Of a DNA stretch of 64,000 bases, positions 40,765-53,528 are shown piece by piece. Both the position numbers and the translations under genes were made by a program. A model generated the notes under the pieces. That model worked only from the letters and a program-made list of their open reading frames with translations, was not told the DNA's origin and did no database searches. Source of the stretch: Undaria pinnatifida (Eukaryota > Sar > Phaeophyceae > Laminariales > Alariaceae); NCBI GenBank assembly GCA_012845835.1, contig JABAKD010000002.1, positions 2,520,501 through 2,584,500 of the forward strand. Direction: 5' to 3'. Each line of letters starts with the position of its first letter. Position 1 is the stretch's first letter.

Positions 40765-41400
40765 CTGGTACCATAGAGGTATTAAATTGAGAAAGGTATA
40801 CCCCTTTTTGGCCAAACCATTTTCCGAAGAACGGGGCTTCCCTAACCCCTTTAGAGCCCCAAAAACCCTTCCCTATACTAACTTCAAGTGAATTTGTCCC
40901 CAAAAGGGTTTCCGGGTGTAAAGGCGTTAAGCTCCCAAAATACCAAGGCCATAACCCCTTTAGAGCCCCCAAAATCTCTCTCCATACTAAATTCAAGTAA
41001 ATTTGTCCCCATAAGGGTTGCCGGTTGTAAAGGCGTTAAGCGTCCACATACAAGGCCATAACCCATTTTTAGAGCCCGAAATCTCTCCCCATACTAACTT
41101 CAAGTAAATTCGTCCCCCATAAGGGCGTCCGGTTGTAAAGGCGTTAACCACTTTAGAGCCCCCAAAATCCCCCCCTATACTGACTTCAAGTGAAATAGTA
41201 AAAAAATAGGTTTCCAGTTGTAAAGGCGTTAACCCAACACTCGTCGGAAAGCAGTCATTCTGTTTTTTCCGTTGTTTTTTGTTGTGTACCGAAGCCATGG
41301 GTGTTTGTTCGTTCATCGGATCAGCAGAGCGTACCCCTCCTTCGACAAACATGGTTGACGCACGCTGCGTACCACCTCTACCGCAGCACGGTTCTTCTTT
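40765..41400. repeat. Family T (four units) and N fragments
   Basis: TTTAGAGCCCCNAAAA...CCNTATACTAA.TTCAAGT recurs at about 40848, 40960, 41067 and 41150, each ending TTGTAAAGGCGTTAA. Confidence 0.85.
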
Positions 41401-42600
41401 TTCTTCTTCTTCTTTTCAACTTTTTTTTTTTTTTCAAGTATTTACGAGTGCAAAATGATTATGGATAAAAAAGTCTCGTGCTCTTTCGGCGAGGAAAGAA
41501 GGTGGAAAAATGCAGAAGACGCTCGTGTGCCACGCTAGAGGCACGAAGCACGTTTCTCGCCTGAAATGGTCTCTGAAAGATCGTATCTTCTTGACCCAAA
41601 ATTGTCGGGGGTTTTTTCTTCTTTGCACGAATTCTCGTTCTATACCTCCTACGTAGGCCATGGGGATTTTTTTTCATCCGCGATAAAGCAGGTTTATTTT
41701 TCTCCAAATCAGTTTTCCGGGTCAGGAAAGACAATGTCTTGAGCTCGGAAAGTGCGGGACCTCGCAGCAAGAAAAGTGGTCAACCTCTACCGTAGGAGGT
41801 GGTGTCTTTCAGTTTTGAGAGTGCAAATACGCGGATAGGCGACGCGCTCTTTCGGCGACGATAGTGAAGGTGCGGGGGAAAAAAACAAACCAGAAAGAGT
41901 GCTTACTTGCTGTAATAATTGGAGGGCAGAGACGCGGATAAGCCCCTGCCACAAACAGCGAAGACACGCAGAAAGTGCTTTGCTTTTGCGGTGCACAAGA
42001 AGCGCAAGACGACCTGCGAATGCTCTTTCATGCCTACGCAGTATGTAGTGCATTAGAGATGCTACTCCATCACAAAAGTGATAACTGTAACCGTCCATTG
42101 GATGCTGGATCGCTGTGTAGTATTAACACCATCAGACATGTACGGTAGATACATGTGTGTTTTTGCTATTTACGTGTGCACGAGTGCTGGTTATCTTCGC
42201 TCATACGTCAACATGGTATGATTCGAGTGAATCTTGTGAGTCTTGCCTGGGATAAGAGCATGGGCAGAACCTACGCCGTACGACTAGTTCTGTTTTTCTC
42301 GCATAAACTCGCATACCGTTATCAGGTCCGTGCTCACAGGACATGCTCCAGTCACTCTGGAGTGGAAGAATACCCCAGGAAAAAATACAAACACACCAAT
42401 CGCGGTACACGTACGTTCTGCATAGATCATATATATGGAGCAAAAGTCGTACATCCGCCAAAAAAGGGACATACACACGGGGAAATCTACGGTACATGTC
42501 ACTGTCTCACGAATGATGACGTGGTTGTTCTGGATTATCCGCCAAGTGTGCGCAGCAAGAAGACGAAGAAAAGTGCCGACCAGTGCTCGTTGTGTAGTAT
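41401..42600. other. Mostly unassigned; N and K fragments
   Basis: A diverged N copy lies at 41510-41790. A hairpin CTCCAGTCACTCTGGAG lies at 42347-42363 with flanks shared (inverted) with 50.42-50.52 and 55.47-55.54 kb. Nothing coding recognised. This is where a promoter or upstream exon of the myosin gene might lie, but I cannot point to one. Confidence 0.4.
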
Positions 42601-42609
42601 TCACAGCCT

Positions 42610-42885
42610 GGCTGGACATATCATGATCTAGATCCTACACCTCGAACAGATCACGATCTACAGTACATCGCATAGATCATATAGATCACATATAGATTAT
42701 CTACAGTAGATCCTGTAACGGCCGTTATGATGGTCTCTGTATACAAGGGGTGCAAATCCAACCCTGGAAACATTTGCTATAAATAGATCACACAGATCGT
42801 ACAGCTCTCGCTCGGTAACATGAGCTAGACCATACAGATCTTCCCCGGGAGATCTAGATCATCAGCGGGGAATCGGTATCTATCC
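42610..42885. repeat. Family P, inverted relative of 1.49-1.79 kb
   Basis: GATCACGATCTACAG, TAGATCATATAGATCACATA and TAGACCATACAGATCTTCCC. Confidence 0.75.
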
Positions 42886-42939
42886 TACGTGTGGTAGTGT
42901 TTAGTAACACCCGTCGAAGTGTATGCAACCAAATTTACA

Positions 42940-43200
42940 ATAGCGGGGTCGTTTTTGGGCGGCCTTTTCTGCGGCGTGGCTCGGGGTCAATCGCGCGATT
43001 GACATTGGTTCTGCTTAAATTTTTGCGATACGAACCTGTACAATGAAATGTTTAGCTACGGTGTGTGCCATAACAATTCGCCTATTACCGTTTTGGTTTC
43101 GGTTGAGGTACAGAGACACCCGTGCGAGTGGCCCCGAACCCGGTAGCGTGAAAAAGGGGATACCCCCGCCCTGCCGTAGGCTTGGTCATGCATCCGCGCC
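42940..43200 (+). repeat. Family U copy 3, hairpin-bearing
   Basis: GTCAATCGCGCGATTGAC at about 42988-43005 is a perfect 18-bp palindrome. Relative to copy 2 one pair has changed on both sides (C-G to A-T). Confidence 0.8.
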
Positions 43201-43349
43201 CGCTAGCGCTCAGCGCTAGGTACTGGTTGCTTCAGCTCATACAGTGCATACATCCCATACGATAGTATTTGAGTGAATCTTGCCTTGGACATGGCATGAA
43301 TGGCAGGACCTACCATTTTTAACAAGCCGGGTGAGTAGTTTACGTATCA

Positions 43350-44595
43350 TAGTGCTGTAAGGTTACAGGGTGGGGACACAGAGTGCCCCCTGCAGGTCTG
43401 CCAATTGAGCAGGTCCTCGGAGAGTTTTCACTTTCTTTGCCTTCGTAGAGACGTAGCTTTGTTCGATCCCACCAGAGCCCCGGATAGCTTCTGAGATCGG
43501 AGCTCCGATCTATTTCCTAACTTTCCCGAATATGAAATGCCGACTTTATCATACGAAACCCATCCGAATTATCTCAAATTCGGATGATTACAGGCCTTTC
43601 GAGGCCGTATCTTAACACTAGCCCACCCTGATTAGTCGCATGTGCAGAAATATGGGAGATTCGGGGAAATTCCAGTTCTACGAACTAGACCATGAGTCGA
43701 AGATGCGGCTCCTCAAACCCACTCCCTCACCTCTAACGGTCTGGCTATAGAGCCAAGAACACGCGATTTTCAAAGGGAACAAAACATGTTCCTGGCTCCA
43801 TAGCCAGACCGTTAGAGGCGTGGGAGTGGGTTTTGAGGAGCCGCATCTTCGACTCATGGTGGTTCGTAGAACCGGAGTTTCGCCGAATCTCCCATATTTC
43901 TGCATATGCGACTAATCAGGGTGGGCTAGTGTTAAGATACGGCCTCGAAAGGCCTGCAATTATCCGAGTTTGAGATCATTTGGATGGGTTTCGTATGATG
44001 AGGTTGGCAAGTCAAGCTTTAGACGACGCCATTTGTAAGGTTACAGGGTGGGGACACAGAGTGCCCCCGACAAGTCTGCCAATTGAGCAGGTCCTCGGAG
44101 AGTACAGTACTCGTTTTCTTTGCCTTCGTAGAGGTGTTAAGATACGGCCTCGAAAGGCCTGTAATTATCCGAATTTGAGATTATTTGGATGGCTTTCGTA
44201 TGATAAGGTTGGCGTTTTACATTCGGGAAAGTTTGGAAATAGATGGGAGGCACGTGCCTCCGAACTCAAAAGCTATCTGGGGCTCTGGTGGAAACGAATA
44301 AAGCTACGTCTCTAGGAAGAAAACAAAAGTGAGTCCCTGGTACTCTCCGAGGACCTGCTCAATTGGCAGACCTGCAGGGGGCACTCTGTCCCCCCCCCCG
44401 TAACTTAACAGAGACGTAGCTTTATTCGATGCCACCAGAACCCCGGATAGCTTCTGAGATTGGAGGCACGTGCCTCCGATCTATTTCCTAACTTTCCTGA
44501 ATATAAAACGCCAACCTTATCATACGAGACCCATCTAAATGATCTCAAATTCGGATAATTGCAGACCTTTCGAGGCCGTAGCTTAACAGTACCGC
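43350..44595. mobile_element. Family L cluster with large inverted duplication
   Basis: Four L segments: inverted (43358-43775), direct (43787-44008), direct (44132-44400) and inverted (44408-44590). The first two form arms of more than 200 bp around a ~40-bp centre. Each full L has the palindromic arm AGATCGGAGGCAC or a decayed form, and the AAGGCCT..TATCCGAATTTGAG phrase. No open reading frame of note. Confidence 0.88.
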
Positions 44596-47500
44596 ATCCG
44601 CTGCCGTTCTGGACCAGGTTTGAATCTTCTACACAAGCGAATACTAGTGCCTACCTACGAAGTCAAGAACGCATCGTTCGCGCCGCAGCAACAGCAGCGG
44701 TTTGAAGCGAGCGGCTGCGAAAGAAGAATTGCCTAATTCGACTTTTCAATTATTTTTCGTCTGTGCTTTGTTTGCCTTCTGCTCTGCAGGCTCGTCGATG
44801 CTGCGAGAGGCACTGATGATGTGCGCTACGGGAAGTAGGGTTGCTTCATTTCGGCTTTTTTAAAACGATTTTTTGGCTTGGTTTTCAGGTATGCCGTGTT
44901 TACGCTCTGGTCTGCAAGCTCTTCCATGCTGCGACACACTCTGCCTACGTACATGAAGACGGAGGTTACAGCCGCTTTCTAGATCAATGTTACGCGTGCC
45001 GACACGTCAAATTATTATTGGTAACTCTTCCAAGTCTCTAAAATTTAGAGACTTGAGACGGGAAAAATGACGACGAAAATTGACGATTGGGCACCTTGGC
45101 AGCCACTGCTGCTGGTTGACCACGGCAAAATCGGTGTCACACCTACGACAACAACGCAAATACGCCCGTACGGGACGGGGCGCGGCATGATCGTGCGCGT
45201 GCTGCTGCTTCGCTCTCACGCTACTGGTAGACACCTGAAAATATCGCAATTTCGTGAGGTATTTTGTCGCTATACTATAATCAAGATATAATCAACCCCC
45301 AAACCGAGTCATTTGTGCCCAATTGCAACGAACGATGCTATTATACATTTCACCTGGTACCAGATACCAGGTGGGTATCATTGATTGCGATGAACGATGC
45401 CACGGTATATTAGACCTGGCGGCGGAGAATACTGGTTGTACTTGCATCACACGGTGTGTGGGGTGTTTTTCGCGCTGTTGTTTTTTGCTGGGGCTCGTTT
45501 TTCATGTTTTTGTACCCCGATGGAGGCGGAGCTCGAGTGCACGACTATTGCAACGAACGATGCTATTTTGATTAGTCCCTGACGGACACAATGAGTACAG
45601 CAGTACTATAATTAATACTATACTGTAAGGTATAGTGCCGTGCCGTGTGCGGTCGGCCCCACCCAATCAATGTTGATATTTTTGGAAGACAAGAAGACCA
45701 GTTCAGTACAGATTGAAAGCTACGAACCTCAAGAAGAGCTAGCTCGTCGAAAAAAAGGTCTCGCTGTTGTATTCGTTTGTTTATCGATGACGTTGTTGAA
45801 TTGAAAAGGTAATTTGTGTGTCCAGAGGAGAGAAGCTATTGCCCGCTGGCATTGCCGTTCATGTTCTATCAAAATTATTGCCGTTTGGAGTTACCATGGT
45901 ACAGGCTTTGACCCTTCTCTTCAAAACTTCCGTAGACACTGCTGTAGCCGACAGATTGTTATTCGTTATTTTTGGTGCTGCACGCGAGACGGTCACTCGC
46001 GATGAGATGCTCTTTTACGTATACTTTTCACCCGTCCGCACAGAAGTTAAGCAAAAAGTCCGTGCTCGACAGATGGTCGCAACGGTTGTTCGCTTCTTGT
46101 GGGTTGGCTGGGCGGATCTCTCCATGACATTATGTTGTGCCGCCCGTCGTGTGCCATCAAGCTTGTTATGTCGCGCCTCGCTCTCGCGTGTATGTACCAG
46201 ATGCACGCAACAGGAATAGGTGCAGATACCATCAGATGCTGTTGCACGCAAAAACGAACTTCCGTAACATGAAGACGAAAGAAAGACCAAGACGGGCCTT
46301 CCCACCCGCTCATGAACTACGACCACACACGCACGAGCGCAAGTCTTTTCTCTGCCTCTGTCTCTCCGTCTGCGAAGCGAGGTGGTTTGTGTCATGGCAT
46401 GCATCGATGTCATAGCAAGAATACCTTACGCCCGTACCTCCATCGCGTCTTGGCTCCGGCTCTCGGCGGCAGCGCTGTTTCTCCTCTTCGTCGCGAGGAT
46501 GGCCGCGGTAATCAGCGATAACTACCCGTGGTACAATTCTCTCCCGTGCTCCCCACAAGTCACACGCCACAAGCCACACAAGCTATCTGGGCTGTCAGCT
46601 ATCAATCCAGTCAACCAAACCCTCCAGCGGGCGGATACCCTCTGGTGGGATCCATACTCGTACACGTTCCCGTTCGCAGATTTTAAAATTTTATCCCCAG
46701 AATATTGGAAATTACGCCGCATAAATAAATATGGAGGCAGGTTTTAGAAGGGGCTGTCTCGGAGATGTCCCCTACGTAAAGCGAACACAGCAGCAACAGT
46801 GCAGAGTTGCATCAGCAACAATACGCAATCACCACGGCATTGTCCTAAGATTCTTCTACATATATCAGCTCTGCTCGCGAAGTCTGCTTAGCTAGGAGCG
46901 ACAGCTTTGGTCGGAACGGCTTGGAGAGGAGCTGCCCGGGCAAGCAAGGTATGGCAAGCAGCAGAACACTGAGACTGCTGACTGCTGTCTGCTGTTGCTG
47001 TACGTAAGTGTTTTCACAGAGCCGAACCTAAGAATCTATATTTTTCAATCAACCAGAACACAACCAAGCATCGATGCTGCAGCTCAGACCGAGCCATGAC
47101 CACAACACACGCCTTGCACAGCAGCACCAGCAACAGTGTTCTTCTACGGTGTCGCCCCGTCGAAGTGCTCACCGGCGGCGCCTGGCACCACCCGCTCAAC
47201 TCCGCTCATCCCTCTGTCAGATGCCAACCGGCCCGAGAGTTGAATGTTGATCACGTGCGCTTGCGATCGTATCGGATTTCATTTTGTTTCGAAACTCGGG
47301 GAGGTTCGAGCTGCTCACGTAGGCTCACTCTCGAGCTCAAGCTGCTTTCTCGTGCAAGCACCCGGTGTGCTTCCCGACTAGGCCGTACCGACCACGCCGG
47401 GATAGTGTGCAACAGCAGACTAGGTGGCAGCGTAGCAGCACAATGTCCTGTAAAGATAGCGGCGTGATACGTACTCCTAGCGGTGTACCGGTAGTCTACG

Positions 47501-48770
47501 AACCTGATTTTGTGCTGGATGGTTCTTCTGTTCTGCGTGTGAGAGACAAACGGCGGAAAAGCACCAGCGAACAAGCAAAACATGTCGACAAAAACTTTGA
47601 CTTTTTGACTTTTGACTTTTTGAACGAGGCACGAGGTTGTTTGGTGGTCTCCCGATACTCTATAATTGGCTAGGCAACAATGCCGGCAGTATACGGGACA
47701 CCGGCACTAACGGGTATGGTACGGCGGTACAGCAGCAGACGTGCCTCTATAGAGCCTGTTGAATAGTGCTGGTTGCCCGCTTTAGTGCCTAAGAAATCCC
47801 TCAAAACAGATGAAACAACTAATTAGTAGTAATGTCCTTTTTATGCGAAGTGTTAGGGTAGGTTCCTATATAGTGCCGGTTTTATAGCACATACCGGAAC
47901 TATAGAAGGACCACTACCTCTGCTAATGATGCTACCACGGGTACACGGTACATGCCGTGGTACTCCTGGTATTTTCCACCAGCAGACGCGAGTCAACGTG
48001 GGAAGAAAAAATGCTGAATTGTTCTCGCGATAAAAACGAAGAACGCACGTACGGTAATGGGAAGGGGGAAGAAGAGCCCGCTATGCGACCCCGGATCTGA
48101 GTTAGTACTGGGAGAGGGAGCGCGAGAGTAATGCGAAGATAATTAATGGGACGGGGAAAAAAAAAGAAAAAAAGTATGAACAGTTTAAATTATTTAATAG
48201 CGAGTTCGGGTTGTGTCTAGCGATTCCATAGGCACTAAATACGAAACAGGTGCTATTCAACCAGCACTACAACGAAAGTAGGCACTACTCAAACCGGCAC
48301 TATATGGGCATTCCCTACTTCATCATCGTCCCGGAGCGGTCCGCACACGACCATTCGAGCCAGGTACCATTTTTCGACAAAAGATAAGATCCGTTTGTAG
48401 ATCAACAGGTTTTGTTATATTGTCGTACAGACGAGTGTGTATATTTTGTATTTTGTTGACACACGAGCGAATGTATCTGTAGCATGAGTATACACCTACC
48501 GAAACTATGTTCTTCTGTGTTCCTGGACTGCAGCCATGATGGTCCTTATATCTAATTTGAGTGTTTGAGCCCCCCACGCCCCTAAGGAGGCTGGTGCTGA
48601 TTAGCAGTGCAGCACAAACCAACGAAGTTACAAATTGCAAATTACCTCACACGAACTACCATGTACCTTACCCTGCTGGCATGCTGTACAGGTGTGTACA
48701 TGCTGGTACTCGTCATCATGCCGGTGATCTCGTCCGAATTATATGAATACGTACGTCGTCTACAACAAAA
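44596..48770. other. 4.2-kb stretch with no recognised gene
   Basis: Low in the repeat families that fill the rest. GCAACGAACGATGC occurs at 45328 and 45548, with a variant near 45387. A 133-codon GTG-initiated frame (45818-46219, plus) and several short frames match nothing I know. AGCAG-rich tracts occur at 46770-47000. No exon pair could be chained. Confidence 0.4.
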
Positions 48771-48775
48771 TGACT

Positions 48776-48890
48776 TGGAAGTATATAATACGCGCGATCG
48801 GAGTATCACACACAGCTTGCAGAGATGAGTTTTCGACACAATCTTCGATCTCACAGCTGGAGTGTATTTTCTTTTTTTTATAATAATAAT
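48776..48890 (-). mobile_element. Family H 5' half, inverted
   Basis: ATACGCGCGATCGGAGTATC, ACACACAGCTTGCAGAGATG and GATCTCACAGCTGGAGTGTA. Confidence 0.85.
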
Positions 48891-48895
48891 GAATC

Positions 48896-49186
48896 GGTCG
48901 CCCCGGTGGCGTATCAGGTTATCCTCGAAGCTGGTATAGGTCAGTTTCGTGAGTTCGAATCCCCCCGAGTGCATACGTACTCGTATGAATTCGTGCGGAC
49001 TTTCACTTTGGCACAAATTGACTTGCGGAAAACGCGAGAGCGTGAGGTAGGAAACGCGATGAAAAATCGACGTGCAGTGGGATTGCTGAACCCTATGCGC
49101 GATAAAAAATGAAGGCAAGAGCACCTGTGACCACGGCTCATCCAGAAGCTGGACAGCAGACGTGTGCGAAAAAAAATAATAATAAT
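48896..49186 (+). mobile_element. tRNA-like SINE, most complete copy
   Basis: Head CCCCGGTGGCGTATCAGG (A-box-like) and GTGAGTTCGAATCCCC (B-box-like) about 50 bp apart, then an unrelated body (GACTTGCGGAAAACGCGAGA) and the tail CCAGAAGCTGGACAGC followed by A-rich DNA. The head does not fold as a normal tRNA. Directly abuts an inverted H element. Confidence 0.88.
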
Positions 49187-49694
49187 GTTGTCGGAGGGCA
49201 AAAAATAAATAAATAATAATAATGGTTGTACGATGCACGACGAGTTTTTCACGAGCATAGTAGTGATGAGCAGCAGCAAAGTAACGCGTGGCAGATATTT
49301 AAATATTACTAGTAGTAGACGAGAGCTGTCGAGGGAGCTGTGTCGGGGTGGCGTCCGTGTGGCTACCGGGTGTGCTGTGTGTTGTGTGTTGTGTGCTGTG
49401 TCGTTGGATACATGCTATGATATACCTGGTATACAGGTATCAGGTTGTTGTTTACACATTAACTCGCATAATCAAGTCCGGCATGGCCACAGGACAGGCT
49501 CCATCACTACTGTGGAGCGGGTGGGTTGGTGTTTTAAAACCCCAGCATAATAAACCAAAACTGGTCCGCGCATACGATGTATACCAAATGTGCATATTAA
49601 TATGATACGACCAAGCTTCCCAGTGTCGCAGGTGTGGTTAGTCCCGGGGGTGTCTGCTGCAAGTCAAAGGTGAAGTTGAAAAGGGGGACAAGAG

Positions 49695-49990
49695 TCTACT
49701 CGTAAAAACTAAAGCAAAAGCAATTACTATTGATAATAGCCACTGCCCTTGTGACCGGACAGGTAACACCGACCAGCACGAACGAGTTCATAGCTTAATC
49801 TATCTACCTGACGATATCATCGTATATATAGCTGAAGTCTTGTAAAAACTAAAGCAAAAACAACTACTATTAACAATAGCCACTGCCCTTGTGACCGGAC
49901 AGGTAACACCGACCAGCACGAACGAGTTCGTTAATAGCTTAATCTATCTACCTCCTATATCACCGTGTATATAGCTGAAGTAGTCGTACA
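49695..49990. repeat. Tandem duplication, ~146 bp
   Basis: GTAAAAACTAAAGCAAAA...CAATAGCCACTGCCCTTGTG recurs at 49699 and 49844 with near-identical downstream sequence. Confidence 0.9.
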
Positions 49991-50589
49991 CATCTCCCAA
50001 AAAAAAGTAAAGTGGAATCGGAAGTCATACTTGCAGTGCGTACCCAGGTATGTAATTAGTTACGTAGACACGCCAGCAGGGGGGGTTAGCGATGTAAGGG
50101 GTAAGGCAAGCTACCACGCGCAAGCCAACACAGCGCTATGATACGAAAACAAAAAAAAAAACGCGTCCGATCCACCAGGTAAGCAACAAAATGAAAAACG
50201 ACGTAAGACAACCACGTGTGTATGCATTTTGCACGTATTCATATTAATTCATGGTGTAAATACATATACCTGGGATACGTGAGCTCGCTTGCCGGGGGAA
50301 GCGTACGAGCAATAAAATACAAGTACGAGTATCATTATCAGGTATGTATACCAATTCCACTTTGTGTACTTGTATGTTTCTGGCGGAGGCATGAATTGCG
50401 TCAGCTGTGATATATGCGTGTACCACCTTTGGTTTGTGCTTTTTCCCTGGGGTATTCCTCAGCTCCAGAGTGACTGGAGCCTGTCCTGTGACGACGGACT
50501 TGATTGTGCGAGTTAATGAGAGAACAACAACAACCAGGTGCCTTTGTTTGGTATTGTCACATGGTATAGTATGTACGTATTTATATTAT

Positions 50590-51245
50590 AAAATTGCAAA
50601 TACACTTCAGCTGGGAGATCGAAGATTTTGTCGCAACTTATCTTTGCAAGCTGTGTGTGACACTCCGATCGCGCGTATTACTGGGTGTGTGTCCTCATGA
50701 AGGATATATTATAAAAATGAAAATACACTCCAGCTGTGAGATTGAAGATTTCGTCGAAACTCATCTTTGCAAGCTGTGTGACACTCCGATCGCGCGTATT
50801 ACGAGTTGTGTGTTCTCATAAAGGATATAGGTCGGCGACTCCCCTTACAACTACAGTGTAGCTATCAGGGTCAACAGGGTGATTTTAGTCAGTCTGTGCG
50901 CGGAAACTATAAAACACGTTTTCTAGGGGGACAAAATCTGACAGCTGTGGAGGGAAATGTATCCTTTTATCAAGTGAATCCTATAAGTTATGAAAATTTT
51001 AAATACACTCCAGCTGTGAGATTGAAGTTTTTGTCGAAACTCATCTTTGCAAGCTGTGTGTGATACTCCAAAGGATGTAAAGGTCGGCGACTCCCGTTGG
51101 AACTACACTTGGTGTAGCTTGTACCACGGTCAACAGGGTGATGTTAATCAGTCTGTGCGCGGAAACTATGAAACCCGTTTTTGAGAGGGACAAAATCTGA
51201 CAGCTGTGGAAGGAAATGCAACAGTTTATCAAGTGTATCCTGTAA
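50590..51245 (+). mobile_element. Three tandem or overlapping family H copies
   Basis: 5' halves at 50590-50700, 50715-50830 and 51003-51070; 3' halves (GTCGGCGACTCCC...GGTCAACAGGGTGAT...CTGACAGCTGTGGA) at 50830-50955 and 51080-51215. The second is a complete unit of about 245 bp. Confidence 0.9.
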
Positions 51246-51944
51246 GTCGTATTTATATCTGGAAGCCATTAATTAACGGTTAATGGTCTGATATCGTCAA
51301 CACGCATTGCGGAGCAGATACAAGAATACCGAACCACACATAGCAAAGCAAGGGCGTGTGTGAAAGGAGAGGAGAGAGGAGAGGTAGGGGGAAAGAGGGG
51401 AGGGGAGATGGGGGGAGGGTTCGTTTGAGGGGCCTAGGGGCCTGGTGTGAGTACATTATTGAACTAATGAAACGCCTCTGCTCGTGGTAATAACACTATT
51501 AATAGCAGATCTACGGCAACTGCACAGAGTACTGTTTGTTCAAAAATAACAGCCAATGGCACGTACACAGACCCAGGATCCAGAACCCAGAACCCAGAAC
51601 CTACAAAACAGAACTTAGAACCCCTTGAATCCAGAACCCAGGCAGAGCGCAGACGCCGCCAGCAGGCAGCACCCAGCACCATCATGGACACACAAAAAAA
51701 ATAATAATCAAGCGCAACACACGTTAAGATCCACGATTTGAAGACCCGTGGCGATATATACGAACGTTGTGATCATGATGAGATTAGGCGCCATATTTCG
51801 TTTTTTTTTTGTTTCTTTTTTTTTGTTTTTTTCAACGAAAAAAAAACCCTCCGTGGCCGGCCGCCTGAGGCCGCCTGATGGATTGCTAGCACCTACGAGT
51901 ATTATCACCTATCCCCTTATCATACATAGACATAAGGCGCGTGC

Positions 51945-52840
51945 TTACGATAGAGATATTAAGGTATACCGTTTTTTGGCGAGGGGCGTGTTGTGAATGA
52001 CGGGGCTTCTCAACCCAAAATCGTTGGAAATATGTCATTTTTTGCATGATTCTCGCTGTATATACCTACGTAGGCCATGGGATTTTATACTATCCGCGAT
52101 AAAGCAGGTTTATTGTATTTTTCTCCAAAATCGTTTTTTGGGGTTAAGAAGGACCTGCTTAAGGAGGTTTTTTCTTGACCTTCCAGAGTGATGAACCTCC
52201 GAAAGAAAGGGGTTCATACCTAGGCCATGGGATTTTTCATCCGCGATAAAGCGGCATGTATTTATCACAAATCGTTTTCTGGGGTTAAGAAGGACGTGTC
52301 TTGAGGAGGTTTTTTCTTGACCTTCCAGAGTGAGGAACCTCTAAAAAAAATTGGTTCACCTCTATCGTGGCTATCGTGGCACGCGCCTTGACCCCCCTTC
52401 CCCCCCCCCCTCTCGCCCACAGAGCAGCCCTGCAAGAGTTTCGACAAAGTCTCGATCTCAAAGCCGAGAGTGAGGTTGGTGTCTTTCGAGTACTGACGCG
52501 TGCTACAATAGAGGCGCGCCAACCATGTTTTTTCTGAGGTTGTTCCTCAATTCGGGAGCCCCGAACCCCTCCCTATACTAAATCCAAGTAATTTTGTCCC
52601 CATAGACGGGTTTCTAGTTGTAAAGGGGATAACCCTCTCCCAACAACTGATTTGAAGAAAAGCAAAACTACTGCTGCATACCGGATGAAAAATTCCATGG
52701 CCTAGATACACAACGAGAATCGCGCGCGCAAAAAAGTGTCCTATTATTTATTTATTTTTCCGACGATTAAGGGGTTAAGGAGCCCCGTCATGCAGGAACC
52801 GTTTCAGACGAAAACTGCCACCTCTGTCGTAGCATGCGTC
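51945..52840. repeat. Family N cluster with one T unit and an H-like segment
   Basis: Two tandem copies of GGGGTTAAGAAGGACNTG, CTTGACCTTCCAGAGTGA and CTAGGCCATGGGATTTT (52060-52200 and 52210-52370). A segment at 52422-52475 reads like H on the minus strand (TTTGAGATCGAGACTTTGTC). Confidence 0.75.
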
Positions 52841-53329
52841 TGCTTGCTTCTTAGGACAGGGCATCGCAGTGAAATTGGTGTCTTTCAGAATGTGTGTTTT
52901 CATGAACAAGGCAACGCAGGCGGCAGCAGTCGCATCGACAGCAGCAGTACCGACAGCAGTAGCGCCGACAGCAGTGGCAGCGCCGACAGCTGTGTGAAGA
53001 GGGGGGCTGGGACAAATGTTTTTCGGGTGTTGGACTATAAAGCGGGGTGTTCTGCTCGCTACGAAGTGCACAGCTTTAGCTATCGGCTACTTCCAAGATT
53101 GGGTACTGCATCAAGTACACCACGACAATAACCCACCACCCAGCCGAAGCAGCACAGCAAGCGGTAGCGGTAGCGGTGGTGGTGGTGGTGGTGGCGGTGG
53201 ATATGCGCTGGGGGGGGTAGATGGGGTGGGGGGGAGACTCTAAAGTGCTGCGCTGATTGAAATCGGTGCATTGATCTACTTATGAATACGTATGAATATT
53301 ATATAATAGACCTGTATCCTTCACGAGGG

Positions 53330-53447
53330 TATACTCACTCCGTATCACGCGTGATCGAAGTATCACACGCAGCCTGCAAAGCTGAGTTTTGATTGAAGTC
53401 CTTTTTGGTCGATCTCACAGCTGAAGTGTGTTTTTTCAGTTTTTTAT
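53330..53447 (-). mobile_element. Family H 5' half, inverted
   Basis: GTATCACACGCAGCCTGCAA and GATCTCACAGCTGAAGTGTG. Confidence 0.8.
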
Positions 53448-53528
53448 ATCAACTGACGTAATCGGCGGGTATATTACTGTCGTTTCATTCTCCGTCGTTG
53501 GTCATGGTAGCAGCAGGTCAGAGGTATA

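Noticed and set aside
45818-46219. 133-codon plus-strand frame
   Set aside because: Starts at GTG, has no recognised motif and no supporting context. Kept only as an unassigned frame.
48896-48975. Functional tRNA gene
   Set aside because: Box A and box B are present, but the acceptor and anticodon stems do not form, and the same sequence recurs as a SINE head.
52379-52500. Possible plus-strand exon after a strong pyrimidine tract and CACAG
   Set aside because: The candidate exon is a diverged family H segment and the downstream GTTGGTGTCTTTC is repeat sequence found elsewhere.
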